Below, one piece after another: positions 1 through 8,605 of a DNA stretch of 64,000 bases; position 1 is the stretch's first letter; each line of letters begins with the position of its first letter. Source of the stretch: Saccharopolyspora aridisoli (lineage in GTDB: Bacteria > Actinomycetota > Actinomycetes > Mycobacteriales > Pseudonocardiaceae); assembly GCF_004348445.1 (NCBI RefSeq), contig NZ_SMKV01000003.1:62001-126000 (forward strand). The letters run 5' to 3'. The notes beneath the pieces were generated by a model. The model had not been told where the DNA came from, did no database searches, and saw only the letters and a list, made by a program, of their open reading frames with translations. Position numbers and translations under genes: made by a program.

Positions 1-1
1 C

Positions 2-1375
2 GTGACCGTCTCCAGCTATCAGTCCGGCGACGGCACGGTGGTGCTCGACGTCCTCGACAACGGCATCGGCATGGGCGACGACGACCTGGTCTCCGCCAAC
101 CAGCAGCTCGCCCGCGTCGCCGAGGACGACATCTCGACCTCGCGCCGGATGGGCCTGTTCGTGGCCGGACGTCTGGCCGCGCGGCACGGCATCAGCGTCG
201 AGCTGCACGGCGGTCCCGACGTCGAGGGCGTGCGCGCCACGGTGCTGGTCCCGGCCGAGCACGTGGTCTCCGCCCAGCCGAGCGGCCAGTCGCAGATGCC
301 GCCCGCGGCACCGCCCGCGCAGGTCAACGGTCACTCGCTGCCAGGATTGCAGAGTTCGTTCCCGGGTGCGGGTGCGGGATCGCCGCTGCCGCAGCGGGTT
401 CCCGACCAGCACCGGCCCGAGGACGACGGCTGGCAGACCCACGAACCGGCCTGGGCCCAGAACGACGAACCGAGCTGGGCGCACAGCGACGAGGACTACA
501 ACGCCAACGCGCCGACCAGCCTGTTCGAGCCGGTCTTCCCCAACGACCAGGCCGAGCGCTCAGGCCAGTTCGACGGGAGCGGCTTCTTCGACTCCGGGTC
601 CGGCCAGGCCAACGACTTCTTCGCCCCGGCCGGAGGTGAGGACTCGCAGACCAACAGCTTCTTCGGTTCCTCCCTGGACTACGACCAGCCCGCGGCTGGG
701 GACGAGACCGACGAGCCCGCCGACGAACCGGCCAGGGACGACCTAGCGGGGCAGTGGTTCATGCCCGCGGCGTCGGACTCGATCTCGGAGACCGGTGAGT
801 TCCGCTGGCCGGAGACCCAGGACGGCGACTCCGCGCTGTTCACCTCCGCGAAGCCGGCCGAGGACGATGAGCCGCAGCTGACCTCCTCCGGTCTGCCGCA
901 GCGCAAGCCGCGCAACCGGGCGGCAGCCGAGCCCGCCGCCGAGGAAGCCGGGAAGAGCCGCAGCGCTGAGGACATCAGCAAGCAGTTGGCGCACAACGGC
1001 GTCCAGTTCGGTCACACCGACACGAAATCGGCGTTCCAGCCGTGGCCGCCGGACCCGTCGGAGCAGGCTCCCGAACTGCCCCAAGCCCAGCCCTGGATCC
1101 CGCAGACCCCGGAGGCGCAAGCCTGGGACTTCGCCGCTGACAAGGCACGCGAGGCAGCGGAAGCCGCGGCGAACCCGCAGGAGACGTCGTTCACCAGCGC
1201 CGGGCTGCCCCGGCGCAAACCGAAGGCGAACCTGGTTCCGGGAAGCGTGTCCGACCAGTCCGAGCAGCCGAGTCAGCCACGACGGTTCCAGCGCGACCCG
1301 AACGCGTTGCGCAGCAGGCTGTCCGACTTCCAGGGCGGCGTCAGCCGTGGCCGGCACCGGAGCGACGAGGGCTGA
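2..1375 (+). CDS. Conservon histidine kinase CvnA-like, C-terminal part (5' cut by window edge)
   Basis: The visible 457 residues begin inside the HATPase domain: the motif DNGIGM near residue 20 is the ATP-binding N/G1 box, and GLFVAGRLAARHG near residue 52 is the region following it. After about residue 95 the protein becomes a long acidic, Pro/Ser/Gln-rich, probably disordered tail. The tail carries repeated GLPQRKPR / GLPRRKPKAN motifs, as in actinobacterial nitrate-sensor-like kinases. The gene is followed by roadblock, DUF742 and GTPase genes, which is the cvnABCD order. In conservons the kinase, GTPase and partners form a membrane-associated signalling complex resembling eukaryotic G-protein systems. 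The start lies outside the window; the GTG at position 2 is only the first in-frame codon. The sensor region and the phospho-acceptor histidine cannot be seen. Confidence 0.85.
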   Translation: MTVSSYQSGDGTVVLDVLDNGIGMGDDDLVSANQQLARVAEDDISTSRRMGLFVAGRLAARHGISVELHGGPDVEGVRATVLVPAEHVVSAQPSGQSQMPPAAPPAQVNGHSLPGLQSSFPGAGAGSPLPQRVPDQHRPEDDGWQTHEPAWAQNDEPSWAHSDEDYNANAPTSLFEPVFPNDQAERSGQFDGSGFFDSGSGQANDFFAPAGGEDSQTNSFFGSSLDYDQPAAGDETDEPADEPARDDLAGQWFMPAASDSISETGEFRWPETQDGDSALFTSAKPAEDDEPQLTSSGLPQRKPRNRAAAEPAAEEAGKSRSAEDISKQLAHNGVQFGHTDTKSAFQPWPPDPSEQAPELPQAQPWIPQTPEAQAWDFAADKAREAAEAAANPQETSFTSAGLPRRKPKANLVPGSVSDQSEQPSQPRRFQRDPNALRSRLSDFQGGVSRGRHRSDEG

Positions 1376-1431
1376 GTGGTGGACACACGCGAGAAGACAC
1401 GTGATCATCTCGGCAACGAACAGGAGGTTGC

Positions 1432-1869
1432 ATGAGCGCACAAACTATTTCCCGCAGGTTCGGCTGGTTGATCACGGACTTCACCGAACGCGTGCAGGGT
1501 GTGGCGCACGCGATCGTGGTCTCGGCTGATGGACTGGTGCTGACCGCTTCGGCGACGCTGCCCAGGGATCGTGCCGATCAGCTCGCCGCTGTGGCCTCTG
1601 GTCTGCTGAGCCTGACGCAGGGATCGGCGAAGTGCTTCGAGGCCGGCCAGGTCGTGCAGACGATCGTGGAAATGGACCGGGGCACCCTGCTGCAGATGGG
1701 CATCAGCGACGGTTCGTGCCTGACGGTGCTCGCCGCGCCGCAGTGCGACATGGGGCTGATCGCCTACGAGATGACCATGCTGGTCGAGCGGGTCGGCCAG
1801 ATGCTCACTCCGGAGATCCGCACCCAGCTGCAGAACAGCGCAGGCGCTGTTTCGGGTCAACTGGTGTGA
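1432..1869 (+). CDS. cvnB: Roadblock/LC7-domain protein, conservon CvnB
   Basis: This 145-residue protein is a single roadblock/LC7 domain with the typical core around residues 10-120 (ITDFTERVQGVAHAIVVSADG, then DRGTLLQMGISDGSCLTVLAA). Roadblock proteins bind MglA-like small GTPases, and the GTPase gene lies two genes downstream. The ATG at 1432 is preceded by a perfect AGGAGG with 5-nt spacing, the best ribosome-binding site in the operon. That fits a small partner made in excess. The gene follows the kinase by 56 bp and precedes the DUF742 gene by 7 bp, so the four genes are probably one operon. Function is inferred from the family and the gene order. Confidence 0.93.
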   Translation: MSAQTISRRFGWLITDFTERVQGVAHAIVVSADGLVLTASATLPRDRADQLAAVASGLLSLTQGSAKCFEAGQVVQTIVEMDRGTLLQMGISDGSCLTVLAAPQCDMGLIAYEMTMLVERVGQMLTPEIRTQLQNSAGAVSGQLV

Positions 1870-1876
1870 GGACGCG

Positions 1877-2431
1877 ATGAGCAGACGCTCGGAATACCCA
1901 CGCCGAGACCGAAGACGGCAGAACTCGGGCGATGACAGCTTCGCCGATGTCGTCAACGCGTTCACGTTCGGCGCCAAGCCCAAGCGGGACAAGCGCAAGG
2001 AGCGCGAGGAGCCGGAATCGCCGCAGGCCCACGAGCTGGACCATCGAGCTCGGACGGTGTCGCATGACCCTGCCGACGCCGCTGCCGAAGCACCCGCTGC
2101 CTCCAGCATCCGGTCCTACACCTGGACCGGCGGCCGGACGAAGTCGAACTACGAACTGGCCATCGAGACCCTGGTTTCGGTCGGCGAGAATTACCGACCC
2201 GGCGCACCGGTCCGGCTGGAGCACCAGTCGATCGCCGAGCTGTGCCAGCAACCGCGTTCGGTGGCCGAGGTGGGGGCACTGCTGTCGGTGCCGATCGGGG
2301 TCGCCCGCGTGCTGCTGGCCGACATGGCCGAACTCGGATTGATCACCGTGCACAACACGGTGAGCGAAAGCGGTAGCGCACCACACATGATGTTGATGGA
2401 AAGGGTTTTGAGTGGACTCCGTCGGCTATAG
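1877..2431 (+). CDS. cvnC: DUF742 protein, conservon CvnC
   Basis: The 184-residue product has a charged, probably disordered N-terminus (about 1-75). A DUF742 domain follows (about 78-184), containing RSYTWTGGRTKSNYELAIETL and a winged-helix-like portion with QHSIAELCQQPRSVAEVGALL and LPVGVARVL-type segments. DUF742 proteins sit between the roadblock and GTPase genes of conservons. They are thought to take part in the kinase-GTPase complex, and the wing may bind DNA or protein. The start is 7 bp after the cvnB stop. The stop overlaps the next start by 20 bp, so translation of the GTPase is probably coupled. Confidence 0.93.
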   Translation: MSRRSEYPRRDRRRQNSGDDSFADVVNAFTFGAKPKRDKRKEREEPESPQAHELDHRARTVSHDPADAAAEAPAASSIRSYTWTGGRTKSNYELAIETLVSVGENYRPGAPVRLEHQSIAELCQQPRSVAEVGALLSVPIGVARVLLADMAELGLITVHNTVSESGSAPHMMLMERVLSGLRRL

Positions 2432-3038
2432 CGCACCCCAGCTCGGCTCCATGCCGGAAGCTGCCAACCGGGGTGGCACCAGCTCGACGTCGGCGAAGAT
2501 CGTCGTCGCGGGCGGGTTCGGTGTGGGCAAAACGACGTTCGTCGGTTCGGTCTCGGAAATCGTTCCGCTGACCACCGAAGCGGTCATGACGGAGGCCTCC
2601 AAGGGCGTCGACGACCTCGACGCGACTCCGAACAAGACCACCACCACAGTGGCCATGGACTTCGGCCGCATCTCGCTGGCCTCGGACCTGATCCTCTACC
2701 TGTTCGGCACCCCTGGGCAGCAGCGGTTCTGGTTCATGTGGGACGACCTGGTCCGCGGTGCCATCGGCGCCGTCGTGCTGGTCGACACCCGCCGGCTGGC
2801 GGACTCGTTCTCGGCGATCGACTTCTTCGAGGACCGCGGCCTGCCCTACCTGGTGGGCGTGAACATGTTCGACGGGCAGATGCTGCACTCGCTCGAACAG
2901 GTGCGGGAAGCGATGGCGATCGGGACTGATGTGCCGATCGGACCGGTGGACGCCCGGGACCGGGAATCCACCAAGCGAACCCTGATCGCGCTCGTGGAAC
3001 ACGCGATGCGGCACTGGACTTCGCGCCAGGCCATGTGA
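2412..3038 (+). CDS. cvnD: MglA-like small GTPase, conservon CvnD
   Basis: This 208-residue Ras-like protein has visible G motifs: G1 GGFGVGKTT near residue 36, a threonine-rich switch I (TPNKTTTTVAMDFG), G3-like GTPGQQRFWFMW, and a G4-like NMFDG. It is the output element of the conservon and should cycle between GDP and GTP at the membrane under control of the kinase and roadblock partners. The GTG start overlaps the end of cvnC. A purine-rich stretch (GGAAAGGG) lies 7 nt before it inside cvnC. A strong hairpin (3047-3114) follows the stop. Confidence 0.94.
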   Translation: MDSVGYSAPQLGSMPEAANRGGTSSTSAKIVVAGGFGVGKTTFVGSVSEIVPLTTEAVMTEASKGVDDLDATPNKTTTTVAMDFGRISLASDLILYLFGTPGQQRFWFMWDDLVRGAIGAVVLVDTRRLADSFSAIDFFEDRGLPYLVGVNMFDGQMLHSLEQVREAMAIGTDVPIGPVDARDRESTKRTLIALVEHAMRHWTSRQAM

Positions 3039-3046
3039 GCTCGACC

Positions 3047-3114
3047 GGGCGCCTTCGCGGTCACGGGTGGCGGTTTCGGACCGAGGAACTGCCACCGACC
3101 CCGGGAAGGCGCCC
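3047..3114. terminator. Bidirectional hairpin between convergent genes
   Basis: GGGCGCCTT (3047-3055) pairs with AAGGCGCCC (3106-3114). A second nested stem (GGTGGC..GCCACC) lies inside. The structure sits between the stops of the conservon GTPase (3038) and the minus-strand methyltransferase (3134), as expected for a shared terminator. No T-tract is present, which is common in actinobacteria. Confidence 0.75.
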
Positions 3115-3133
3115 TTCGTGCCGATCTACGGCT

Positions 3134-3946
3134 TCAGCGCTTGCGGCCGACGCCGCCGAGCAGGTTGTACTCGCCGTCCGAGGGCTCGGTCAGGCGCGGC
3201 CCGTCCGGCCACCAGTCGAAGAGGTTGACCAGGCCGGGCTCGATCATCTCCAGATCGGCGAACAGCTCCTGGATGCCTTCGCGACTGCGGTAGAAGCAGC
3301 TGCCCATCATCGAGTTGAACTTGACCTGCGATTCCTCGGCGAGCTGCGCGCGGGAACTGCCGTCGCCCGGGTTGTGCAGGTGCGAGATCGCCAGGTACGA
3401 GCCGGAGGCCAGCGCGTCGAGGTAGGTGCGCGTGATCGCTGCTGGGTTCTCGTCGTTGGTGACGTGGTGCAGCGTGTTGCTGTGGATCAACCCCACCGGG
3501 CGTTCCAGGTCCAGGTACTTGCGGACCGCCTCGTGGTTGAGCACTTCCTCGGGTTCGCGCAGGTCGGCGACCGCGAAGTGGGTGAACTCGTTCTCCTCCA
3601 GCAGCGCGCGGCCGTGCGCCGCGACCGAGGGGTCGTTGTCGACGTAGATGACCGTCGCCTCGTTGTTGAGCCGCTGCGCCGCCTGGTGGGTGTTCTCCGC
3701 GGTCGGCAGGCCCGATCCCAGGTCGAGGAACTGGTCGACACCGGCGTTGCCCGCCATGAAGCGCACGACGCGGATCAGCCAAGCGCGGCACTGCCTGCCG
3801 ACCTGGACGGCTTCCGGGGCGAGCTGCTGGATCTGCCGCAGCACCTCTCGGTCGACCTCGAAGTTGTCCTTGCCGCCGACGAACGCGTCGTACACGCGCG
3901 CGATGCTGGGCTTGGTCGTGTCGATCTGCGGGTGGGCGTCAGCCAT
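3134..3946 (-). CDS. SAM-dependent methyltransferase, actinobacterial Methyltransf_19 (DUF574) type
   Basis: The 270-residue product starts MADAHPQIDTTKPSIARVYD. It carries the family hallmarks ARVYDAFVGGKDNFEVDREV, then FLDLGSGLPTAENTHQ (SAM-binding motif I), YVDNDPSVAAHGRALL, and a C-terminal LFDWWPDGP. These enzymes are abundant in actinomycetes, often in secondary-metabolism or regulatory settings; the substrate is unknown. The frame stays open upstream to about 4483. The ATG at 3946 is chosen because family similarity begins exactly there. No partner gene is adjacent. The family assignment is secure, but no specific reaction is claimed. Confidence 0.88.
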   Translation of the reverse strand: MADAHPQIDTTKPSIARVYDAFVGGKDNFEVDREVLRQIQQLAPEAVQVGRQCRAWLIRVVRFMAGNAGVDQFLDLGSGLPTAENTHQAAQRLNNEATVIYVDNDPSVAAHGRALLEENEFTHFAVADLREPEEVLNHEAVRKYLDLERPVGLIHSNTLHHVTNDENPAAITRTYLDALASGSYLAISHLHNPGDGSSRAQLAEESQVKFNSMMGSCFYRSREGIQELFADLEMIEPGLVNLFDWWPDGPRLTEPSDGEYNLLGGVGRKR

Positions 3947-4142
3947 GAGAGGGGTCCGCTCGGTTGCCTTCGGGGGAAACGATCTCGTACGAGAGTATGC
4001 CGGGGGCTTCAGCCGGTGAACAGCCCTTCGGCCGAGGTGCTGGGGGAGTTGCGCGACTGAGCCCTCGGTCGTGCGGTGAACCGGAAATCGTTGCCCGGCA
4101 AGCCACCGGGGGTGCACCGGGTGTTGCCGGGGTAGTGGCAGG

Positions 4143-4895
4143 ATGGCCGCGATGAGCGGAGCGGTACTGATCCTGGGTGGCCGGAGCGAGATCGGCGTGG
4201 CGGTCGCGGACCGCCTGGTGCGGCGCGGGAACGGCAAGGTGATCCTCGCGGCCCGGCGTTCGCAGGACCTCGACGACCAGGAAGCGGCGCTGCTCGAAGC
4301 GGGTGCCGACGAAGTCGTGCGGGTCGAGTTCGACGCCGCCCGGCTGGACACCCACGAAGCCCTGCTGCGCGACCTCGCGGAGGAGCACGGCCCGATCGGC
4401 ACCGCGGTCATCTCCTTCGGGATCCTCGGTGACCAGGAGCGCGCCGAGTCCGAGGCCGCGCACGCGGTCGACGTCGTGCACATCGACTACGTCGCCCACG
4501 TCAACGTCCTCACCCACCTGGCGAACCTGCTGCGCGAGCAGGGCAACGGCAAGATCGTGGTGTTCTCCTCGGTCGCCGGCGTCCGGGTTCGGCGCGCCAA
4601 CTACGTCTACGGCTCCGCCAAGGCCGGCCTCGACGGCTTCGCCAACGGTCTCTCCGACGCCCTGGTGGGCAGCGGGGTGTCGCTGCTGATCGTCCGGCCA
4701 GGCTTCGTCATCGGCCGGATGACCACCGGCATGGACCCGGCCCCGTGGTCGTCGACGCCGGACCAGGTCGCCGACGCCACCTTCAAGGCCCTCCACCGAG
4801 GCCGCCGAGTCGTCTGGGTCCCCGGCATCCTCCGCTGGGTCTTCGCCGCCATGCACTACGTCCCCCAGCCCATCTGGCGCCGCATGCCCCGCTGA
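4143..4895 (+). CDS. dprE2: Short-chain dehydrogenase resembling DprE2 (decaprenylphosphoryl-2-keto-ribose reductase)
   Basis: This 250-residue SDR has the dinucleotide motif LILGGRSEIG near residue 8. The catalytic Ser lies in VVFSSVAG, and Tyr/Lys in YVYGSAKAGLDGF. The segments RVRRANYVYGS and LIVRPGFVIGRMT match mycobacterial DprE2, as does the C-terminal hydrophobic region ending in ..IWRRMPR. DprE2 with DprE1 epimerises decaprenylphosphoryl ribose to the arabinose donor for cell-wall arabinan. No dprE1 is visible nearby, so this could be a paralogue with another sugar or lipid substrate. The start may be ATG 4143 or ATG 4152. Confidence 0.72.
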   Translation: MAAMSGAVLILGGRSEIGVAVADRLVRRGNGKVILAARRSQDLDDQEAALLEAGADEVVRVEFDAARLDTHEALLRDLAEEHGPIGTAVISFGILGDQERAESEAAHAVDVVHIDYVAHVNVLTHLANLLREQGNGKIVVFSSVAGVRVRRANYVYGSAKAGLDGFANGLSDALVGSGVSLLIVRPGFVIGRMTTGMDPAPWSSTPDQVADATFKALHRGRRVVWVPGILRWVFAAMHYVPQPIWRRMPR

Positions 4896-4952
4896 CCTCC
4901 CACCCGAGCGGGTTGAGCGGGCGTGTCAGGCCCGGCCCCTAACGTGCGGCGC

Positions 4953-5735
4953 ATGGACTTCCACGCGCTGCACGAGGGTGTCGAGCCGCTGCTGCTGCCC
5001 AACGCCTGGGACTTCGCCTCCGCGGCCGCGCTGGCCGAGGCGGGATTCGCCGCGATCGGCACCACCAGCCTGGGTGTCGCGGCGGCCCACGGCGTGCCGG
5101 ACGGCACCGGAGGTACGGAGGACGAGACGCTCGACCTCGCGGAGAAAATCGTCGGGCTGCCGGTTCCGGTGACCGTCGACATCGAGGCCGGTTTCGGCCT
5201 CAGCCCGACCGAGATCGGTGATTTCGCCGCACGACTGGCGGATCTGGGCGTCGCGGGCATCAACATCGAGGACGAGCTCTGCGACCCGGAGCTCCACGAA
5301 CAGCGCATCGCAGTGATCCGCGAACGAGCTCCGGACCTGTTCCTCAACGCCCGCACCGATACCCACTGGCTCAACCCCGACCCGTCCCTGTCCGACGCGC
5401 TGGAACGAGTCCGCCGCTACGCCGGAGCGGGAGCGAGCGGCGTCTTCGTCCCCGGCATCAGTGCTGGGGACGACGTCCGAGCCCTGGTCGAAGCCGTTGA
5501 TGTCCCGGTCAACGTCCTCTACGAGCCTGGCCGGAGCATCGAGGAGCTGGCCGCCTTGGGCGTCGCGCGCGTCAGCACCGGCTCGCTGCTCTACCGCGCG
5601 GCCCTGCACGCAGCGGTCACCACCGCGCGGGAGATCCGCGCGGGTGGTGCCACGGCGGCGGACGTGCCCGGCTACCAGGCGGTGCAGGACTACATCATCG
5701 GTGGCCGGCGTCGGGGTTCCGGCGGCTTGAAGTGA
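4953..5735 (+). CDS. Isocitrate lyase/PEP mutase superfamily protein
   Basis: The 260-residue product has the superfamily landmarks LPNAWDFASAAALAEAGF, IGTTSLGVAAAHGVPDG, TVDIEAGFG, GVAGINIEDE and FLNARTDTHW, which place Mg-binding acidic residues in a TIM barrel. Members include 2-methylisocitrate lyase-like and carboxy-PEP mutase-like enzymes that cleave or form C-C or P-C bonds. The family alone does not fix the substrate. ATG 4953 is preceded by TAACGT (4940-4945) with a 7-nt gap, typical of a leaderless transcript. The in-frame GTG at 4923 is therefore not used here. The 3' end overlaps the convergent hydrolase by 46 bp. Confidence 0.85.
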   Translation: MDFHALHEGVEPLLLPNAWDFASAAALAEAGFAAIGTTSLGVAAAHGVPDGTGGTEDETLDLAEKIVGLPVPVTVDIEAGFGLSPTEIGDFAARLADLGVAGINIEDELCDPELHEQRIAVIRERAPDLFLNARTDTHWLNPDPSLSDALERVRRYAGAGASGVFVPGISAGDDVRALVEAVDVPVNVLYEPGRSIEELAALGVARVSTGSLLYRAALHAAVTTAREIRAGGATAADVPGYQAVQDYIIGGRRRGSGGLK

Positions 5736-6433
5736 CCGCCGTCGGGGCCGGTCTGCTTGCTGTGCCCGGCACCGAGGTACTTGCAGAACCACCGGTCGGC
5801 GAGTTCGGAGACCTTCTCCAGGGCTCCGCGTTCCTCGAAGAGGTGCCCTGCGTGCGGCACGATCTCGATCGTGACGTCGGTCAGGGGCAGTGAGGTGAGC
5901 AGTTTGGCCGCCTGCCGGTTGAGGTTGAGGACTTCGCGGTCGTCACCGCCGACGATCAGCAGCGTCGGCGCCTGCACCTCGGCCAGCCCCTCGCCGCCGA
6001 GATCGGGACGACCACCCCGCGACACCACGGCCGCGATCCGGTCGGGGCGGCGCGCGGCGGCCTTCATCGCGGCGGCAGCGCCGGTGCTCGCGCCGAACAG
6101 GCCGACCGGCATGCCGCGCGTGGCCCGCCAGGAACCGAGCGCGTCGATGGCTGGCGTGAGCCGATCGGCCAGCAGGTCGATGTCGAACCGGTACTCGTGC
6201 GTGCGCTGGTCCGTCGACGCCTCGTCGGGCGTGAGCATGTCCAGCAGCAGGGTGCCGAAGCCCGCGTTGTGCAGGAACTCGGCGACAGCGCGGTTGCGCG
6301 GACTGCGCCGTGAGCTGCCGGAACCGTGCGCGAACAAAACCACCGCCCGTGCAGGCGGTGGCATCACGAGGTCCCCTTCGAGAGTTCCGGCAGGGGTCTT
6401 GACCATCACTGGCTCGGTCGTGAGTTGAACCAT
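5690..6433 (-). CDS. Alpha/beta hydrolase (dienelactone-hydrolase-like)
   Basis: The 247-residue protein has an oxyanion-type FAHGSGSS motif near residue 35. The nucleophile elbow GASTGAAAAM follows, then DDREVL (probable acid) and PHAGHLFEE with the catalytic His. Proteins of this type are often annotated as phosphoribosyl transferase-associated or DLH-like hydrolases; the substrate is unknown. The ATG at 6433 has GGAGG about 6 nt upstream. It is preferred to an earlier in-frame start at 6514 that lacks a site. The C-terminal 15 residues (KPPEPRRRPPMM end) overlap the convergent PEP-mutase-family gene. Confidence 0.85.
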   Translation of the reverse strand: MVQLTTEPVMVKTPAGTLEGDLVMPPPARAVVLFAHGSGSSRRSPRNRAVAEFLHNAGFGTLLLDMLTPDEASTDQRTHEYRFDIDLLADRLTPAIDALGSWRATRGMPVGLFGASTGAAAAMKAAARRPDRIAAVVSRGGRPDLGGEGLAEVQAPTLLIVGGDDREVLNLNRQAAKLLTSLPLTDVTIEIVPHAGHLFEERGALEKVSELADRWFCKYLGAGHSKQTGPDGGHFKPPEPRRRPPMM

Positions 6434-6541
6434 CGGGAGCCTCCCTCGGTTTCCGCACGCAACGACTACCCGGACGGGTCCGCCGCGACACGCCGCAGGT
6501 CGCCCCACTGTCACCCTGGGGAGGCCGCTCCGCAGGAGGAT

Positions 6542-7552
6542 CTAGGGGCGCACAGCGTTGCCGAGAGTCATGATCAACCGGTTGTCCCAGGCGAACATGG
6601 AGGACACGGCGACCAGGTCGTGCACGTCGTCGGCGTCGAGCCCGGCGGCGTGCAGCCGTCGGACGTCGGCGGCGGTGAGCGCGGCCGGCGTGCACGTGAG
6701 GGCTCCGGCGACGTCGACGACGGCCCGCAGCCGCTCGTCGGCGATGGCTGCGGGACCGGCCTCGGCGAGGACCACGGCGGTCAGCGGGTCACCGGAGAGC
6801 TCCACCTGCCGCTTGCCGTGCACGGCGGTGCAGTAGCCGCACCCGTTGATCAGCGAGGTCGCCAGCGCGGCGAGTTCGCGATCGGCCCTGTCCAGCGCGC
6901 CGTGACCGGTCATGATCGCCTCGCGCAGCAGGGTCTGCGCCGACAGCACCGCTGCGTCGAGCCTGAGGGTCTCCGCGAAGTCGCCGCCGGACACGACCCG
7001 CGACACCCACCGCATCGACGGGAACGCCTGGTCGGGCGTCGACAGCGCGAACCCGTCGGCCGCCGCACCGGCTTCGATGGTGATCCCGGCCTGGGACGCG
7101 GGACCGTCCCCGGCGCCGGCGACCAGCCGCAGCCAGCTCTCCAACCGCACCCGGAAGCTCGCGTAGGCGGCGACCTGGGTGGCGGTGACGACCTGGGCGG
7201 GGCTGAAGTGCTCCCGCAGCTCGGCGATCTCGTCGGCGCCCACGTCCGCCGGGTCGAGCGCGACCTGCTCGCAGTGCGCCAGCAGCGCCTGCGTCGGCTC
7301 GGGCAGCTCACCCCAGCGCTCGACGTCCCGCACGACCTCGGCGTCGTCGAGCGTGACGGCCACCGAGTCGGCGTAGGAGGGGGACTCGTTGACCAGCGCG
7401 ACGCGCAGCGCGATCCGCGCCCGATCGGCCTGGCCCAGCTGGGTCTGGTCTTCGGGGCGGAGCACTGCGGCATCGGCGTTCTCGGCGGCTTCCCGGACGT
7501 CCGGCCGAAGCACGGTGAGCGTTTCTGCTGCGCGATCGCTGACGGTCGTCAT
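6542..7552 (-). CDS. Carboxymuconolactone decarboxylase/AhpD-like protein, two-domain
   Basis: The 336-residue product contains two all-helical AhpD-like halves. The second carries the redox motif CGYCTAVHGK around residue 247, with the CxxC and the downstream His of alkylhydroperoxidase-D-like proteins. Such proteins reduce peroxides with lipoamide or thiol partners, or act as decarboxylases. Actinobacterial CMD-domain proteins with this organisation are mostly uncharacterised. ATG 7552 (MTTVSDRAAET) is chosen. The open frame continues upstream to 7699, but that extension is the decayed C-terminus of a neighbouring VOC pseudogene, not part of this protein. It lies 108 bp upstream of (5' to) the hydrolase gene on the same strand. 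Confidence 0.82.
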   Translation of the reverse strand: MTTVSDRAAETLTVLRPDVREAAENADAAVLRPEDQTQLGQADRARIALRVALVNESPSYADSVAVTLDDAEVVRDVERWGELPEPTQALLAHCEQVALDPADVGADEIAELREHFSPAQVVTATQVAAYASFRVRLESWLRLVAGAGDGPASQAGITIEAGAAADGFALSTPDQAFPSMRWVSRVVSGGDFAETLRLDAAVLSAQTLLREAIMTGHGALDRADRELAALATSLINGCGYCTAVHGKRQVELSGDPLTAVVLAEAGPAAIADERLRAVVDVAGALTCTPAALTAADVRRLHAAGLDADDVHDLVAVSSMFAWDNRLIMTLGNAVRP

Positions 7553-7587
7553 CGGCTCCCAATCGAATCGGAACGGATGCGCAGACC

Positions 7588-7999
7588 TTAGCGCTGCAAG
7601 ATCACCCAGCTGTGCGGGAGGTTGAGCTGCCAGGAAACCCCGTACCGGTACCCCGCTGACCTTCCGCGAGAACCCGTAGTCGTCCGGCGGCATCATCACC
7701 GCACCGTCTTCGAAAAGCGCCTGGTGGAGCCGGTCGTGCTAGGCCTCGTCGACGCAGTCGACGTACAGCGACACCGACGGCGTGAAGTCGAAGGTGTGCG
7801 ACACGCACGAGTCGATGCACATGTGCTGCCGCCCGCACGAGGTGAACGTGGCGTGCTGCACGAACTCTCAAGCCCCCTGCTCACCAGCGCCGCAACGGCT
7901 GATGGCGAGCACCTCGGCGTCGTCGAACAGGCTGACGTAGAAGTTCATCGCCTCCTCGGCCTCGCCGTTCGGGAACATCTGCGTGGGCGTGGCTCCCCC
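7588..7999 (-). pseudogene. Decayed PhnB-like VOC (glyoxalase-fold) gene
   Basis: Reading the minus strand gives a recognisable VOC/PhnB protein in pieces: TQMFPNGEAEEAMNFYVSLF (from about 7999), then a TGA at 7868-7870. The same frame continues EFVQHATFT..MCIDS..FDFTPSVSLYVDCVDEA to a TAG at about 7741. It then runs HDRLHQALFEDGAVMMP..YGFSRKV, and a frameshift leads into YGVSWQLNLPHSWVILQR and TAA at 7588-7590. Two stops and one frameshift show it is non-functional. It lies at the left edge of the accessory region. Confidence 0.82.
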
Positions 8000-8067
8000 T
8001 GGCGCGCCGGCTGATCGCGGGGCGAGTATTGCGGTCGCGACCGACATCCACCCGGACAGGAGCCGAC

Positions 8068-8250
8068 ACGACGACCCCGCAGGTCCTCTGGTGATCGACA
8101 CGGACACCGCGCAGGACGACTGCATCACCCTGCTCGTCGGCCTCCTCGACCCCCGCGCCGAACTGCGCGCGATCACCATGGTCGCCGGCAACATCGGCTT
8201 CGACCAGCAGATCCGCAACGCCTTCCTGACCCTCAACGTCGCAGGCCGGC
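8068..8250 (+). pseudogene. 5' fragment of a nucleoside hydrolase (inosine/uridine-preferring type)
   Basis: VIDTDTAQDDCITLLVGLLD followed by RAELRAITMVAGNIGF matches the N-terminus of nucleoside hydrolases, including the Asp cluster that binds calcium. Similarity stops near AFLTLNVAGR (about 8250). What follows is unrelated and lower in G+C. An AGGAG (8058-8062) lies before ACG ACG ACC CCG, as if an ATG start had mutated to ACG, and a frameshift separates that stretch from VIDTD. The rest of the gene is not in the window. This looks like the broken end of a host gene at an insertion boundary. Confidence 0.72.
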
Positions 8251-8605
8251 TAGGCCCTTGGGTGCGGTTGCAGTTGCTTCCGAAGTTTTCACGCGTTTGC
8301 CTAGCGGGGAAGTCTGAGAACAACCCTCCGTAACCAGGATGCTCATGGCTGAGGGTTGGTCGTCTAGCTGTCTGCGAGGCGGTTTTCACGGCTTGCGGAG
8401 GAGGCGGGCAGGAGATTGTGCCTTGATGCGGCGTATGGCCAGCGACGCTCCAGGGGAGCAGTTTCGCGACTTGCCTCCATGTTCTGCAGGTCCGTGTAGC
8501 GTTGACCGTGCGGGTGTACTCCATTCGAGTGAGCTCGGAGAATGTTGCCAAGTCGTTGGTTGTTTTGATCACGCTTTGGAGGGACGCCGAATAGGGTGCC
8601 GCGCT
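8251..8605. other. Intergenic stretch at the presumed island edge
   Basis: No gene is supported here. The long frame leading into the KAP gene is open from 8339, but its translation is Cys-rich and unlike any domain. A TAGGGT hexamer (8592-8597) lies 8 nt before the GTG at 8606 and may be a -10 element for a leaderless message. Confidence 0.5.

Noticed and set aside
3035-4060. A 341-codon plus-strand frame opposite the methyltransferase gene
   Set aside because: The minus strand carries clear methyltransferase motifs. The plus frame is Arg/Val/Leu-biased with no family and crosses the terminator hairpin.
6434-6541. Longer start (6514) for the alpha/beta hydrolase
   Set aside because: The extra 27 residues are Arg/Gly-rich without family similarity. 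GGAGG is placed correctly only for ATG 6433.
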